Part shown: piece by piece, positions 25,905 through 33,795 of the stretch
Layout of the letters: each line of letters starts with the position of its first letter
Position numbering within the stretch: position 1 is the first letter of the stretch
Assembly: GCF_004342425.1 (NCBI RefSeq)
Contig: NZ_SLWQ01000004.1
Location: 97,923-161,922 of the forward strand
From: Dokdonella fugitiva
GTDB taxonomy: Bacteria; Pseudomonadota; Gammaproteobacteria; Xanthomonadales; Rhodanobacteraceae
Length of the DNA: 64,000 nucleotides
Reading direction: 5' to 3'
Notes under the pieces: model-generated
Told to the model about the DNA's origin: nothing
Database searches by the model: none
What the model saw: only the letters and a program-made list of their open reading frames with translations
Program-made: the position numbers and the translations under genes

Positions 25905-27113
25905 ATGCTGCCCATCGCCTGGACCCGCCTCCTCGTCACCGCCTGCGCGCTGGCGGGCTGTGTTGCGAACGCGCGCGCCGCCGATTCACCGGTGCGCGCG
26001 ACCGTCACGCTCGTGCACGCGAGCGATGCGGCCTGGCGGGCGGAGTACCGCCTGTCGGAGCCGGTCGACGCGATCGAACTGGGTCCGCCGATCGTCGAGT
26101 ACCGCGCGAGCGCCTGGAGCCTGAAGTCGCCGGGACTGTCCCTCGCGCGCGATGCGGCAGGCGAGTCGATTCGCGGCGGCAAGTCATTCGACCGGGCGAT
26201 CGTCGAAATCGCCGACTACGCGCCGTGGGCGCACGACCAGTACATTCCGATCGATCGCCATTCCGATGGCGGCCATGCGTTCTACCTCGGTCATCTGATG
26301 GGCTCGGTACGCCAGGGCACGCGCGAACGCAACCTGCTCGTCACGTTCGAGCTCGTCGGCCTGCACGGCGAGAACGTGCTGCTCGCCGAACAGGCAAATG
26401 ACGACCAGGGCACGTACGCATACTTCGGTCCGCAGCAGGCCATCGACGCCGGCGCGGTCCGCCTCGTCGTCGATCCGCAGACGCCACGCTGGATCCGCGA
26501 CACGATCGACGCCGTGGTAGCCCCGGTCTCCTCGTTCTACCAGCAGGCATTCCGCCGCTCGTGGAAGGCGTCGCCGCTGCTCATCATCGGTGCCGGCCGG
26601 CTCGACGAGCCCGGCTTCTCGATCAAGGGCGGCGCCCTGCCCGGCGAGCTGTTCTTCAAGATCGCCGGACAGCAGGCGGCAAGCGGGGACACGCAATTGC
26701 GCACGATGTTCGAGCAACTGGTCGCGCACGAACTCGCCCACATCTGGCAGGGCCTCGTGCGCCGCGGCGGTACCGGCGAGGCCACCGAATCCTGGATCCA
26801 TGAAGGCGGCGCGCAGGCGCTTTCGCTCGCCGCGCTCGAGGTGAGCGGGTTGTGGAACGCGCAGGCCGCGACCGCATTCAAGGCGAAGCTGCACGCCGAG
26901 TGCGTGCAGATCCGCACGGCGCAGGCCGCCGGACAGGCGGCCGACACGTCGCGAGAAGCCTATACCTGCGGCTACGAACGCTTCGCGGCATACCCGACGG
27001 GCCCGGTCGAACTGTGGCGACGCCTGCTCGCGGAGACCGAGCGCAGCGGCGCACCCTACTCCGCCGCGATGGTCCAGCGCGTCAGTGCGCGGACGACGTC
27101 GGGGGTGCGGTAG
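25905..27113 (+). CDS. secreted HExxH metallopeptidase-like protein
   Basis: A 402-residue exported protein (signal 'LLVTACALAGCVANARA'; an alternative lipobox LAGC is present, so lipidation is possible). The zinc motif 'QLVAHELAHIWQG' is near residue 275, with Glu 'WIHEGGAQALSL' some 24 residues on as the third ligand. This matches the gluzincin pattern of M1/M4-like peptidases without a diagnostic family core. The N-terminal half is beta-rich ('VIVEIADYAPWAHDQYIPI') and may be a binding domain. The last 32 bp overlap the end of the convergent gene. Confidence 0.7.
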   Translation: MLPIAWTRLLVTACALAGCVANARAADSPVRATVTLVHASDAAWRAEYRLSEPVDAIELGPPIVEYRASAWSLKSPGLSLARDAAGESIRGGKSFDRAIVEIADYAPWAHDQYIPIDRHSDGGHAFYLGHLMGSVRQGTRERNLLVTFELVGLHGENVLLAEQANDDQGTYAYFGPQQAIDAGAVRLVVDPQTPRWIRDTIDAVVAPVSSFYQQAFRRSWKASPLLIIGAGRLDEPGFSIKGGALPGELFFKIAGQQAASGDTQLRTMFEQLVAHELAHIWQGLVRRGGTGEATESWIHEGGAQALSLAALEVSGLWNAQAATAFKAKLHAECVQIRTAQAAGQAADTSREAYTCGYERFAAYPTGPVELWRRLLAETERSGAPYSAAMVQRVSARTTSGVR

Positions 27114-27636
27114 TCGAGTTGCTGCGACGGCCGCCGCTGCGGCCGTTCGACTTGCGCGTGGCCGCCGATCGCGACGACCGTCCGTCCGGGCCACGCGTAC
27201 GCGTCGAGGCCGATGCGTCCGTCGCGCGCGCGGTCGTCGCCCGGCGGCTTGCGCCCCACAACCAGAAGCCGATGGCGGCGCCGATGACCGCGACGCCGAC
27301 GAGCACGGCGGCCGGACGCGTGCGCGCCTGCTTCACCGCCGCGCCACCCCATTCGACCGCGTGGCGTCGCGCTTCGCGCCATGCCTGCGCACCGGCCTTG
27401 GCGCCGGTTTCCATCGCGTCGCGCGCAACGCTCGTACCCAGCACGCGTGCGCGCCGGGCATGCACCTGCATCGACTGCGCGGCGCTGCGCATGTCGTCGG
27501 CGAGCTGGGCCGCCGTGTCGCGCAAATGATGGCGCGCTGCCGTCGCTTCGGCGAGTACGTCGGCCGCGGCGGCTTTCATCGTGGTCGGAATGTCCTGCAA
27601 AGAGGCATGATCGCCATTGAACAGTTGCTTCGACAC
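27082..27636 (-). CDS. membrane-anchored helical protein, ElaB/YqjD-like topology
   Basis: A 184-residue protein. I take the GTG at 27636 as start because it has GGAGA six bases upstream. Residues 20-110 are a long amphipathic, Ala-rich helical stretch ('TTMKAAAADVLAEATAARHH', 'LRDTAAQLADDMRSAAQSM') like DUF883/ElaB-type proteins. One membrane helix follows ('PAAVLVGVAVIGAAIGFWLWG'), then a basic Ser/Arg/Thr-rich tail. In E. coli, ElaB/YqjD-type proteins anchor ribosomes at the inner membrane in stationary phase; this one is longer and the match is by topology only. Confidence 0.6.
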   Translation of the reverse strand: MSKQLFNGDHASLQDIPTTMKAAAADVLAEATAARHHLRDTAAQLADDMRSAAQSMQVHARRARVLGTSVARDAMETGAKAGAQAWREARRHAVEWGGAAVKQARTRPAAVLVGVAVIGAAIGFWLWGASRRATTARATDASASTRTRGPDGRSSRSAATRKSNGRSGGRRSNSTTAPPTSSAH

Positions 27637-27938
27637 GGCCGTTCTCCGGTAGGGGCGTGGGTCGAACGTTGGCAGGCGCTGTCTGTACGGCATCTGACGC
27701 GCGCGCGTCGCAGTCAGCGCCCGCTATGGTGGGCCGCCAATGCTGCACTGGACGGCGATTCGCCCGTTCACATGCGGTTGTCGATCGTCGATCACGATAC
27801 GGCGCCACGACGAGGGAGGATGCCGATGGACCGCGAAGACCGGACTGGATGCGGCGGAGCCGCAGGGACAGGAACCCCGGTCGTCGTGCGTCCCCTTCCT
27901 GCCATGCGCCGCACGCGCCCGCACGAATGCACGCAAGC
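27637..27938. other. 302-bp divergent promoter region
   Basis: This lies between the divergent ElaB-like (minus) and phospholipase D (plus) genes. It should hold both promoters, but I see no clear -35/-10 pair or palindrome. No gene is supported. Confidence 0.4.
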
Positions 27939-29228
27939 ATGAAGAAGTGGCGCCGCCCTTCGTGGAAGACCGTCATCGGCGTCGCGATCGCCACGTTCCT
28001 GCTCGTCGTGATCGGCCTCAATTTCGTGGGTTCCGAGAAGCATGTGCTCGCGACACCGACGCATCTGTACGGCGTCCGGGATCCCGCGTTCGAGCGCGTG
28101 GTCGGGTCATTGCTCGGGCCACCGATCGTGCGCGGCAATCGCGTCGACACGCTCGTCAATGGCGACGAGATCTTCCCGGCGATGCTCGAAGCGATCCGCT
28201 CGGCCGAACACACGATCGATTTCGAGACCTACATCTACTGGAAGGGAGAAACCGGTCGCACGTTCGCCCGGACGATCGCCGAACGCGCGAAGGCCGGCGT
28301 GCGCGCGCACGTGTTGCTGGATTGGGTCGGCAGCCAGAGCATGGATGAGGACGCACTGAGCCTCATGCGCGACGCGGGCGCGCAAGTGGAGATCTACCAC
28401 CCACTGCGCTGGTACACGCTCGCGCGACTCAACAACCGCACGCACCGCAAGCTGCTCGTCGTCGACGGACGCGTCGGCTTCACCGGCGGCGTCGGCATCG
28501 CCGACGAGTGGACCGGCCACGCGCAGGATCCGTCGCACTGGCGCGACACGCATTTCCGCGTCGAAGGGCCCGTCGTGGCGCAGATGCAGGCCGCGTTCGA
28601 GGACAACTGGATCAAGGTGACCGGCGAGGTCCACCACGAGCCGCGCTATTTCCCGGCGATCGAGCCACGCGAGCCCGGCGTCGGCGCGCAGATGTTCCTG
28701 AGCTCCCCTGCGGGCGGCAGCGAGAACATGGAGATCATGTACCTGCTCGCGATCGCCGCCGCCGAGCGCTCGATCCTGCTCGAAGCCGCGTATTTCATCC
28801 CGGACGACCGCACGGTCGAAGCGCTGCTGCAGGCGCGCCGGCGCGGCGTGCGCGTCGACGTGATCGTACCCGGGCCGGTCAACGACGCGAAGATCACGCG
28901 GTATGCCTCGCGCAACCAGTGGGGCATGCTGCTCTCTGCCGGCGTGTCGATCCACGAGTACCAGCCGACGATGTTCCACTGCAAGGTGCTCGTCGTCGAC
29001 GGCTACTTCACTTCGGTCGGCTCGACCAACTTCGACGAGCGTTCGTTCCGCCTCAACGACGAGGCGAGCCTCAACGTGTTCGATACCACGTTCGCGGCGC
29101 GGCAGGCCGAACTGTTCGAACAGGACCTCGCGCGCAGCCGCACCTACTCGCTGCAGGACTGGCAGTCACGCAGCATGAAGGAACGCGTGTACGAATCCAT
29201 CGCCTCATGGGTATCCTCGCAGTTGTAG
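27939..29228 (+). CDS. phospholipase D-family protein, cardiolipin synthase-like
   Basis: A 429-residue membrane enzyme. An N-terminal membrane helix ('TVIGVAIATFLLVVIGLNFV') is followed by two HKD motifs: 'THRKLLVVDGRVGFTGG' and 'FHCKVLVVDGYFTSVG' then 'STNFDERSF'. This is the arrangement of bacterial cardiolipin synthases (ClsA/ClsB) and related phosphatidyltransferases, which transfer phosphatidyl groups between phospholipids. The chain is shorter than ClsA (about 480 residues) and has one N-terminal helix instead of two, so a ClsB/ClsC-like role fits. ATG 27939 is chosen over 27927. Confidence 0.88.
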   Translation: MKKWRRPSWKTVIGVAIATFLLVVIGLNFVGSEKHVLATPTHLYGVRDPAFERVVGSLLGPPIVRGNRVDTLVNGDEIFPAMLEAIRSAEHTIDFETYIYWKGETGRTFARTIAERAKAGVRAHVLLDWVGSQSMDEDALSLMRDAGAQVEIYHPLRWYTLARLNNRTHRKLLVVDGRVGFTGGVGIADEWTGHAQDPSHWRDTHFRVEGPVVAQMQAAFEDNWIKVTGEVHHEPRYFPAIEPREPGVGAQMFLSSPAGGSENMEIMYLLAIAAAERSILLEAAYFIPDDRTVEALLQARRRGVRVDVIVPGPVNDAKITRYASRNQWGMLLSAGVSIHEYQPTMFHCKVLVVDGYFTSVGSTNFDERSFRLNDEASLNVFDTTFAARQAELFEQDLARSRTYSLQDWQSRSMKERVYESIASWVSSQL

Positions 29229-29273
29229 GCTGGGCCTTGGCCCACCGATTCCGGCATGAGGGGCCACGAAGCA

Positions 29274-29504
29274 ATGACCGAACACCGCGTCTTCGCCACC
29301 GCTTTCTCGAAGATCCATCCGATGTACGTGCAGAAGGCCGAGCGCAAGGGCCGCAGCGGCGCCGACGTCGACCGGATCATCTGCTGGCTGACCGGCTATG
29401 ACGAGGCCGGCCTCGCAGAACAGCTCCGGCGGAATGTCGATGTCGCGACCTTCTTCGCCCAAGCGCCGGCGATCCATCCCAACGCGTCCCTCGTCACGGG
29501 GTGA
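29274..29504 (+). pseudogene. DUF2200 gene, 5' part, interrupted by a Tn3-type element
   Basis: The frame opens MTEHRVFATAFSKIHPMYVQ and continues 'KGRSGADVDRIICWLTGYDE', 'TFFAQAPAIHPNASLVTG', all DUF2200 family blocks. It then meets a stop at 29502-29504, which belongs to the inserted element. The element begins at 29498. The remaining 43 codons lie 3.95 kb away at 33452-33580. Joining bases 29274-29492 to 33452-33580 (one copy of GTCAC) restores a 115-residue DUF2200 protein in frame, the usual length of the family. Biological role unknown; the gene is likely inactivated here. Confidence 0.9.
29493..29497. repeat. target-site duplication GTCAC, left copy
   Basis: GTCAC directly abuts the left end of the Tn3-type element and reappears at 33452-33456 on the other side. 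A 5-bp duplication is the size Tn3-family transposases produce. The two copies are in the same codon frame of the DUF2200 gene. Confidence 0.9.
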
Positions 29505-29534
29505 TCGCTGTTTTCGTGCAAAATGTAGCGATCA
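29498..29534 (+). repeat. left terminal inverted repeat of the Tn3-type element
   Basis: A 37-bp terminal repeat beginning GGGGTGATCGCTGTTTTCGT and ending GCAAAATGTAGCGATCA. It pairs with 33415-33451 with one mismatch (T/C at position 17). The GGGG start and 37-38 bp length are typical of Tn3-family ends. Each end is itself partly palindromic: TGATCGCT near the tip and AGCGATCA at the inner edge. Confidence 0.9.
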
Positions 29535-29669
29535 ATGGTTACCTTTGCAAAACAGAGGCATAGGCGGCATTGTTCCAGCAGATTGAAATGATCGCTCTCT
29601 CCGGATCGTTGCGCGTCGGTTTCCGTCGACCTACTGTTTTCCCGCCCGCGAGCTACGGGGAAACTCTCC

Positions 29670-31097
29670 ATGTCGAGCTACTTGAGCCGCTACATCGGCG
29701 CCGCACGCCTGCCGCGCAACCTGTCCGATTTTGACGTCGATATCCACTTCCAGCTGTCGCCGGAGTCGGTAGAAGCGATCCGCGATCGCTTCGAGAAGGA
29801 CCGCAAGCCTGGCTCAGTTGATCGCATGATCGCCATGGCTGCGCAGGTGGTATTCATGCGCACCACGGGTCGGACCCTCGATAGCGTATCCCTGATCCCT
29901 GCGCCGCTCCTGCGTCACATTGGCGCGATGCTCAGCGTCGCTACGCCGAATATCGCGTCGTTACGGGCCATCTACCGCCGCCGAATGACTGCCCACCAGC
30001 ACCAGCTGTGGGCGCGAGAGCACCTGGGGCTTCAGCCCTTCAGCGACGAGGTCATCGAGCGTGTTCGCGAGGTCATGGCAGCGCATGCTGGCGGTGCGAC
30101 CACGCACGATGAATTGATGAAGTGGGCGCAGGTCTGGCTGCATGAGCAAAAGATCCTGATTCCGGGTGACCGCCGGTTGCGCGAACTTGCGGCCGACGCG
30201 TTCATGGTCACAAAGAAGGACACGCTTCGGCTGATTAAGAAGGCCATTCCTGCCGCGCAAATCAAGGCGTGCTGCAAGGAAATTTTTTCGCTGCGCTCAC
30301 ATGGGCAAAGGAGCGAGTCGGTGGTCCGGTGGCTCAAGACGCCGCCCCGTCGCCACAGTCCGTCTACGGGAGCCTTCAGCAGCCGTAAGTCTAGGAAAGA
30401 CTTCCCGGACGCACTTATTCTAAGTTCCGCCTGCGCGGTCGCCCCAGAGTATGAACACTTTCACTTGGTGACAGCTGACGAGCATCTTCGGGCCGCTGCC
30501 GGCCGATTTGGAATGGAATTCCATGAAAGCTTGCTACAGTTCCTTGACGCGCCGGCGATCCGCGAAGCTAGGGAAGCGTTGGCCACCGAGCAAAAAATCC
30601 GCGAACTTTCGGACGCGTTTCTCAGCGTCGAGAATCTCGACAGGATCGCGGGCTGGCTGCGGGCGGGCAATGACGAGATCGAAGACCTCCATCTCGAACA
30701 CGAGGATATAGACGGCCTGGAGGCTGTCGGCGTCACCGTGTATGGAGCAACCATCGACTACCCGGTTCCCGAGGCCATCAAATTCTTGACGATTTCACTT
30801 GCCTCGCCTAGCGGGGATGATAAATGGGCGCTGTCATTGAGCTTCGAGACCCAATGCGAGGTGACATTCGCCACGTCTTGGCCCGAAAGCATGAAACTCG
30901 AGAACGAGCGGGATGTCACCGTCGAATCCGCCGACGATCTGGTTGAGCTCCGTGAGTCATGGTGGGCCCGATTCGATGCCGAGATCATCGTTGATACGAC
31001 GCGGTGGCAGCCTGGCGTCGACACGATGTGGTCCATGATCGAGACGATGAAACCTGAGCTCCTGGTCAATCGGGCCATGCTCGTCAGGCCCGTGTAG
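29670..31097 (+). CDS. chimeric protein: Tn3 TnpA N-terminal (DUF4158) domain fused to a PIN-like domain
   Basis: A 475-residue protein. Residues 1-235 look like the N-terminal half of a Tn3-family transposase: MSSYLSRYIGAARLPRNLSD, 'VVFMRTTGRTLDSVSLIPAP', 'LRAIYRRRMTAHQHQLWARE', then 'VVRWLKTPPRRHSPST', where TnpA normally continues with its coiled coil. At about residue 240 it switches to 'RKDFPDALILSSACAVAPEY' and 'FHLVTADEHLRAAAGRF', the second half of a PIN-type nuclease fold with an acidic FPDA and a TAD motif. The final 190 residues are unrecognised and acidic. The first half of the PIN fold is missing, so nuclease activity is doubtful. GGGGAA precedes the start. Confidence 0.75.
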   Translation: MSSYLSRYIGAARLPRNLSDFDVDIHFQLSPESVEAIRDRFEKDRKPGSVDRMIAMAAQVVFMRTTGRTLDSVSLIPAPLLRHIGAMLSVATPNIASLRAIYRRRMTAHQHQLWAREHLGLQPFSDEVIERVREVMAAHAGGATTHDELMKWAQVWLHEQKILIPGDRRLRELAADAFMVTKKDTLRLIKKAIPAAQIKACCKEIFSLRSHGQRSESVVRWLKTPPRRHSPSTGAFSSRKSRKDFPDALILSSACAVAPEYEHFHLVTADEHLRAAAGRFGMEFHESLLQFLDAPAIREAREALATEQKIRELSDAFLSVENLDRIAGWLRAGNDEIEDLHLEHEDIDGLEAVGVTVYGATIDYPVPEAIKFLTISLASPSGDDKWALSLSFETQCEVTFATSWPESMKLENERDVTVESADDLVELRESWWARFDAEIIVDTTRWQPGVDTMWSMIETMKPELLVNRAMLVRPV

Positions 31098-31136
31098 GGA
31101 GGCCGCCAATCGGGTCATGCTTGGCCAGTCGGCCGC

Positions 31137-31727
31137 TCACTGCACTCGCGATCGACGCCAAGCGGCGATGACGATGAGAGCGAACAGCGCGACCAGACCT
31201 CGGTTGCTGATCGCAGACACAGCCAACGGCGGTGCCGCAGCGCGCGTCAACTCGACAAATGAGGCGTTGTTGGAAGGATCGAGGTCGGTCAGGTACGACG
31301 ACAAGAAGTACCCAAACTGATAGGACGGCGGTGCATAGGCGGTGTAGTCGATGCTGACGTGGCAGATGAGAGATTGTCCCGGTTGCACAGGTTGATGAGG
31401 TGGATACCAGTCAAACTCGTAGTAAAAACTGTTCTCCAGATCCACGACGGAAACAAAAAACTGTCCGAAACAGTCGGTCGATATGCTTCCAATGTCGAGT
31501 TCATCGTAGATTGGACTGCTGCGGAACGCCCATTCTGAAATGACCTCCGGACCATGGTTGGTGGCGGATACCGTGAAGGTAATACGGTCACCAGGATGCA
31601 GATTGCTGCTCTGACTCGCCTGGACATCCACCGAGACGTCAGACGGAATGGCGACCCCCGCCAAGGCGGAGCTCGATCCGAAGATCGAGCTCGCCGCAAA
31701 TAGCCACCGAAGCAACTGCGGTCGCAT
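31137..31727 (-). CDS. secreted CARDB/DUF11-like protein with IPTL-type C-terminal anchor
   Basis: A 196-residue exported protein with signal 'LFAASSIFGSSSALAG'. The core 'NLHPGDRITFTVSATNHGPE' through 'DPSNNASFVEL' is one DUF11/CARDB-type beta-sandwich with the GD-x-x-T-F-T-V-S-x-T-N-x-G-P signature. It ends in 'ISNRGLVALFALIVIAAWRR', a short motif, a single membrane helix and a basic tail, the layout of the IPTL-CTERM/PEP-CTERM-type sorting signals. It lies 6 bp downstream of the metzincin gene, inside the mobile element, so the two are probably one transcript. Confidence 0.72.
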   Translation of the reverse strand: MRPQLLRWLFAASSIFGSSSALAGVAIPSDVSVDVQASQSSNLHPGDRITFTVSATNHGPEVISEWAFRSSPIYDELDIGSISTDCFGQFFVSVVDLENSFYYEFDWYPPHQPVQPGQSLICHVSIDYTAYAPPSYQFGYFLSSYLTDLDPSNNASFVELTRAAAPPLAVSAISNRGLVALFALIVIAAWRRSRVQ

Positions 31728-31733
31728 ACTGGA

Positions 31734-33029
31734 CTATTGAAACCCGTCAGCAAAGATGCGGCCTACACTAGCACGGTACTGTGCCTCGATTGGCGCAATC
31801 TCCTGCAGCACGCCCGCATTGTTCGCGGTGAGCGGCAGACCTGTCCTGAACCAGTCGTAGTACACGTCCGGATTGGAATAGTTGAGGATGCGGGGGCATG
31901 GGCTTCCCGTACATTCCTGCACATACGACATGATTGTACGAGCGCCCGTGCCCTTCGCATTGTTTCGAGCCCATCGCCCGAACGCATACGGTTCCACGGG
32001 GGTCGTGTTGACCGGCAAGTGATCCTGGTTGTGATTCGCGCCGAACGTGTGGGCGAGTTCATGCGCGAACACGTACTGTCCCTCTTGAGTCGCAAAACTC
32101 CTCAGCACCGCTGCCGCCGCGTGATTCGCGAAGGCGGGGCCCGGCAAAGGCTCGCCCTCGTAACCCGGAACTTGGGCCTGTCCCAAGGCGGTGCCTGGCA
32201 AGCCACTACCGTTGCTGATGAACACGACAGCGTCGGCGGCCCAGTAGTTACGGAGATTGAGTGCCTCTGTGTTATTGAGAATGAAACCGAGGTCGCCCGG
32301 TACGTCGTCGGAACTCACTCGTGACGTCCTGGCGGCGGCGGCCAATCTCAGCTGCGCAATCGTCGAATGTCCAGGCGAGGTGCTGCTCACGAGAGCCAGC
32401 TGTGTCTGGTCGATGCAATACTGGGCCGTCGCCCAGATGTTGCCGGTCGCATTTGCAGGAAAGAGCACCAGCACATCGACCGTTGTGTCGCTGCTGGTTG
32501 TTCCGGTGACGGTTGCCGCCAGCGGACCTGGGGTGGGCGCCTGCGGAGGCTCGTTCTCGGAGGCGTAAGCGGAGTTGTCGTAGCGGCTGAGGTAAGTGGC
32601 ACTGGTACCGGCAGTATGGCTGATTCCATATTGCCCTTCGAGGCAAGAGATCGTGCCTCGCGTGTCATCGCCGGTGACGCTGAATAGCGCGGTGCAGTCG
32701 GCGCCCTTTCCCATCCACACAAAGGCATTGGCGCCTCGGCGTTCCGACCGGACCCGAGAGAACGAAATGAGCGCGCGGTCCGGTAGGTTCAACGGCAAAG
32801 TCGCTGGCAGCGTGGCGAGAAGCGGCGTGTTCACTTCGATCGGCCATGACACCGTAGCTCCTGATCCAGCCCCCGGCGCCGGCAGCATAGGAGCGCCGAC
32901 ACTGGAAAATGCCTGAGAACTCGGCGGACTTGAAACCACGACAAAGGATTGGGCGCCAACGCTCCCGAACGCAGTCCCACACAATAAACAATATCCCGCC
33001 AAGACCCTCCAGGCCTCGTTCATTCGCAT
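31734..33029 (-). CDS. secreted metzincin metalloprotease (reprolysin-like) with IFADGFQ tail
   Basis: A 431-residue exported protease. Signal peptide at residues 1-26 (ends GSVGAQ). The zinc site 'FAHELAHTFGANHNQD' near residue 320 is the full metzincin HExxHxxGxxH, with a Met-turn 'RTIMSYVQE' about 40 residues later. These mark the M12B/reprolysin-like fold. It ends GRIFADGFQ, the tail found on six other exported proteins of this genome region. The start at 33029 has AGGGGAA upstream; 33023 is an alternative. It is cargo of the Tn3-type element, transcribed ahead of the IPTL-type protein. Confidence 0.88.
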   Translation of the reverse strand: MRMNEAWRVLAGYCLLCGTAFGSVGAQSFVVVSSPPSSQAFSSVGAPMLPAPGAGSGATVSWPIEVNTPLLATLPATLPLNLPDRALISFSRVRSERRGANAFVWMGKGADCTALFSVTGDDTRGTISCLEGQYGISHTAGTSATYLSRYDNSAYASENEPPQAPTPGPLAATVTGTTSSDTTVDVLVLFPANATGNIWATAQYCIDQTQLALVSSTSPGHSTIAQLRLAAAARTSRVSSDDVPGDLGFILNNTEALNLRNYWAADAVVFISNGSGLPGTALGQAQVPGYEGEPLPGPAFANHAAAAVLRSFATQEGQYVFAHELAHTFGANHNQDHLPVNTTPVEPYAFGRWARNNAKGTGARTIMSYVQECTGSPCPRILNYSNPDVYYDWFRTGLPLTANNAGVLQEIAPIEAQYRASVGRIFADGFQ

Positions 33030-33414
33030 AGATCATTTCCCCTGTTGCGCAGGCGTGCGCTCGATGATGTTCGCCGGGCAGAGGCGGTAATGGTGTAAGC
33101 GAATTCGGTGCTGACCTGTAGGAAATCTCCTACAGATGGCGCCTTGATTGACTCAGGCTTGACGGGACCGAGTGTCGAACGGAGGCGTCTCAATCCGAGC
33201 GATTGCGCTAGTCGCGCAGGGCGCCGGAATACCAATGCCCGCGATGCGTGGGAACGAGACCGGGACGCGGTCGAGCGGGTGAGCAACTATGGAGGGCACT
33301 TGTAGGGGCGGGACTCAACCCCACCGCCGCTAGCGGCTTTCGCGGAGGGCGCCCGGACGTTCGCGGGCCAACGCCAGGCCCTGACAGAGGCTTTTAATAC
33401 AATAGGTTACATTC
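33030..33414. other. gene-free right arm of the mobile element with a hairpin
   Basis: 385 bp upstream of the protease gene, so it probably contains its promoter. At 33116-33135 there is a perfect 8-bp inverted repeat, CTGTAGGA-AATC-TCCTACAG, that could be a regulator or recombinase site. No open frame here has family character. Confidence 0.45.
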
Positions 33415-33451
33415 TGATCGCTACATTTTGCACGGAAACAGCGATCACCCC
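33415..33451 (-). repeat. right terminal inverted repeat of the Tn3-type element
   Basis: The reverse complement starts GGGGTGATCGCTGTTTCCGT and matches the left end at 36 of 37 positions. The next bases outside are GTCAC (33452-33456), the second copy of the target duplication. Confidence 0.9.
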
Positions 33452-33580
33452 GTCACGGGCGTCGTCTGCGGCGTGCGCGTCGAGGCGGTGGAAGACCCGT
33501 TGATGCGCAAGATCCGCTGCCTCGACAAGCTCATCGACGAGCTCGCGAAAGGCAAGGCGATGGAGAAGATCCTGCGGTGA
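33452..33580 (+). pseudogene. DUF2200 gene, 3' part, downstream of the Tn3-type element
   Basis: 43 codons reading '[20 protein letters not shown]' and '[20 protein letters not shown]' then LR-stop. This is the C-terminal half of DUF2200, including the very conserved EDPLM and [18 protein letters not shown] blocks. There is no start codon of its own. It resumes the frame broken at 29497, and the VTG codons are the duplicated target site. Confidence 0.9.
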
Positions 33581-33616
33581 GGCTCGCACCTGCCGCGCGT
33601 CGACCGTCCGGCGTGC

Positions 33617-33710
33617 GTAGGGCGGATCAAGCCGCGCAGCGGCCGATCCGCCTTCGTGCTGCGCATCGGCGCACCCGGCGGCTCCGGCTGTCGACCTCGA
33701 GCCGCCATAC
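33617..33710. repeat. dispersed ~94-bp palindromic repeat, copy 2
   Basis: 94 bp with ends GTAGGGCGG and CCGCCATAC (one substitution in the right end). The left arm is identical to copy 1 over GTAGGGCGGATCAAGCCGCG and on through CAGCGGCCGATCCGCC. It lies in the 215-bp gap after the DUF2200 remnant. Confidence 0.8.
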
Positions 33711-33795
33711 GGTGGGGATGGGCTTTGTCGATTCCGGCCGCGTCCGTTCGTCGGGATGGGTACAGGGCATTCCTGCCCCTGATGGAGACGTTGCG

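Larger units (their letters stand above)
29498..33451 (+). mobile_element. non-autonomous Tn3-type element, 3,954 bp, inserted in DUF2200
   Basis: Bounded by 37-bp inverted repeats (1 mismatch) and flanked by GTCAC duplications. It carries three genes: a chimeric TnpA-N/PIN protein on the plus strand, and two secreted-protein genes on the minus strand. No catalytic TnpA core (DDE) and no resolvase are present, so movement would need a transposase in trans. This fits the class of Tn3-derived elements lacking transposase (TALE/TIME-like). The interior looks more A/T-rich than the flanks and uses different codons, consistent with transfer. The rest of its length is gene-free spacer. Confidence 0.88.

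Noticed and set aside
21896..26401. A very long plus-strand frame spanning several genes
   Set aside because: It crosses the zinc protease, methyltransferase and cyclase genes, each well supported in other frames, and has no recognisable family.
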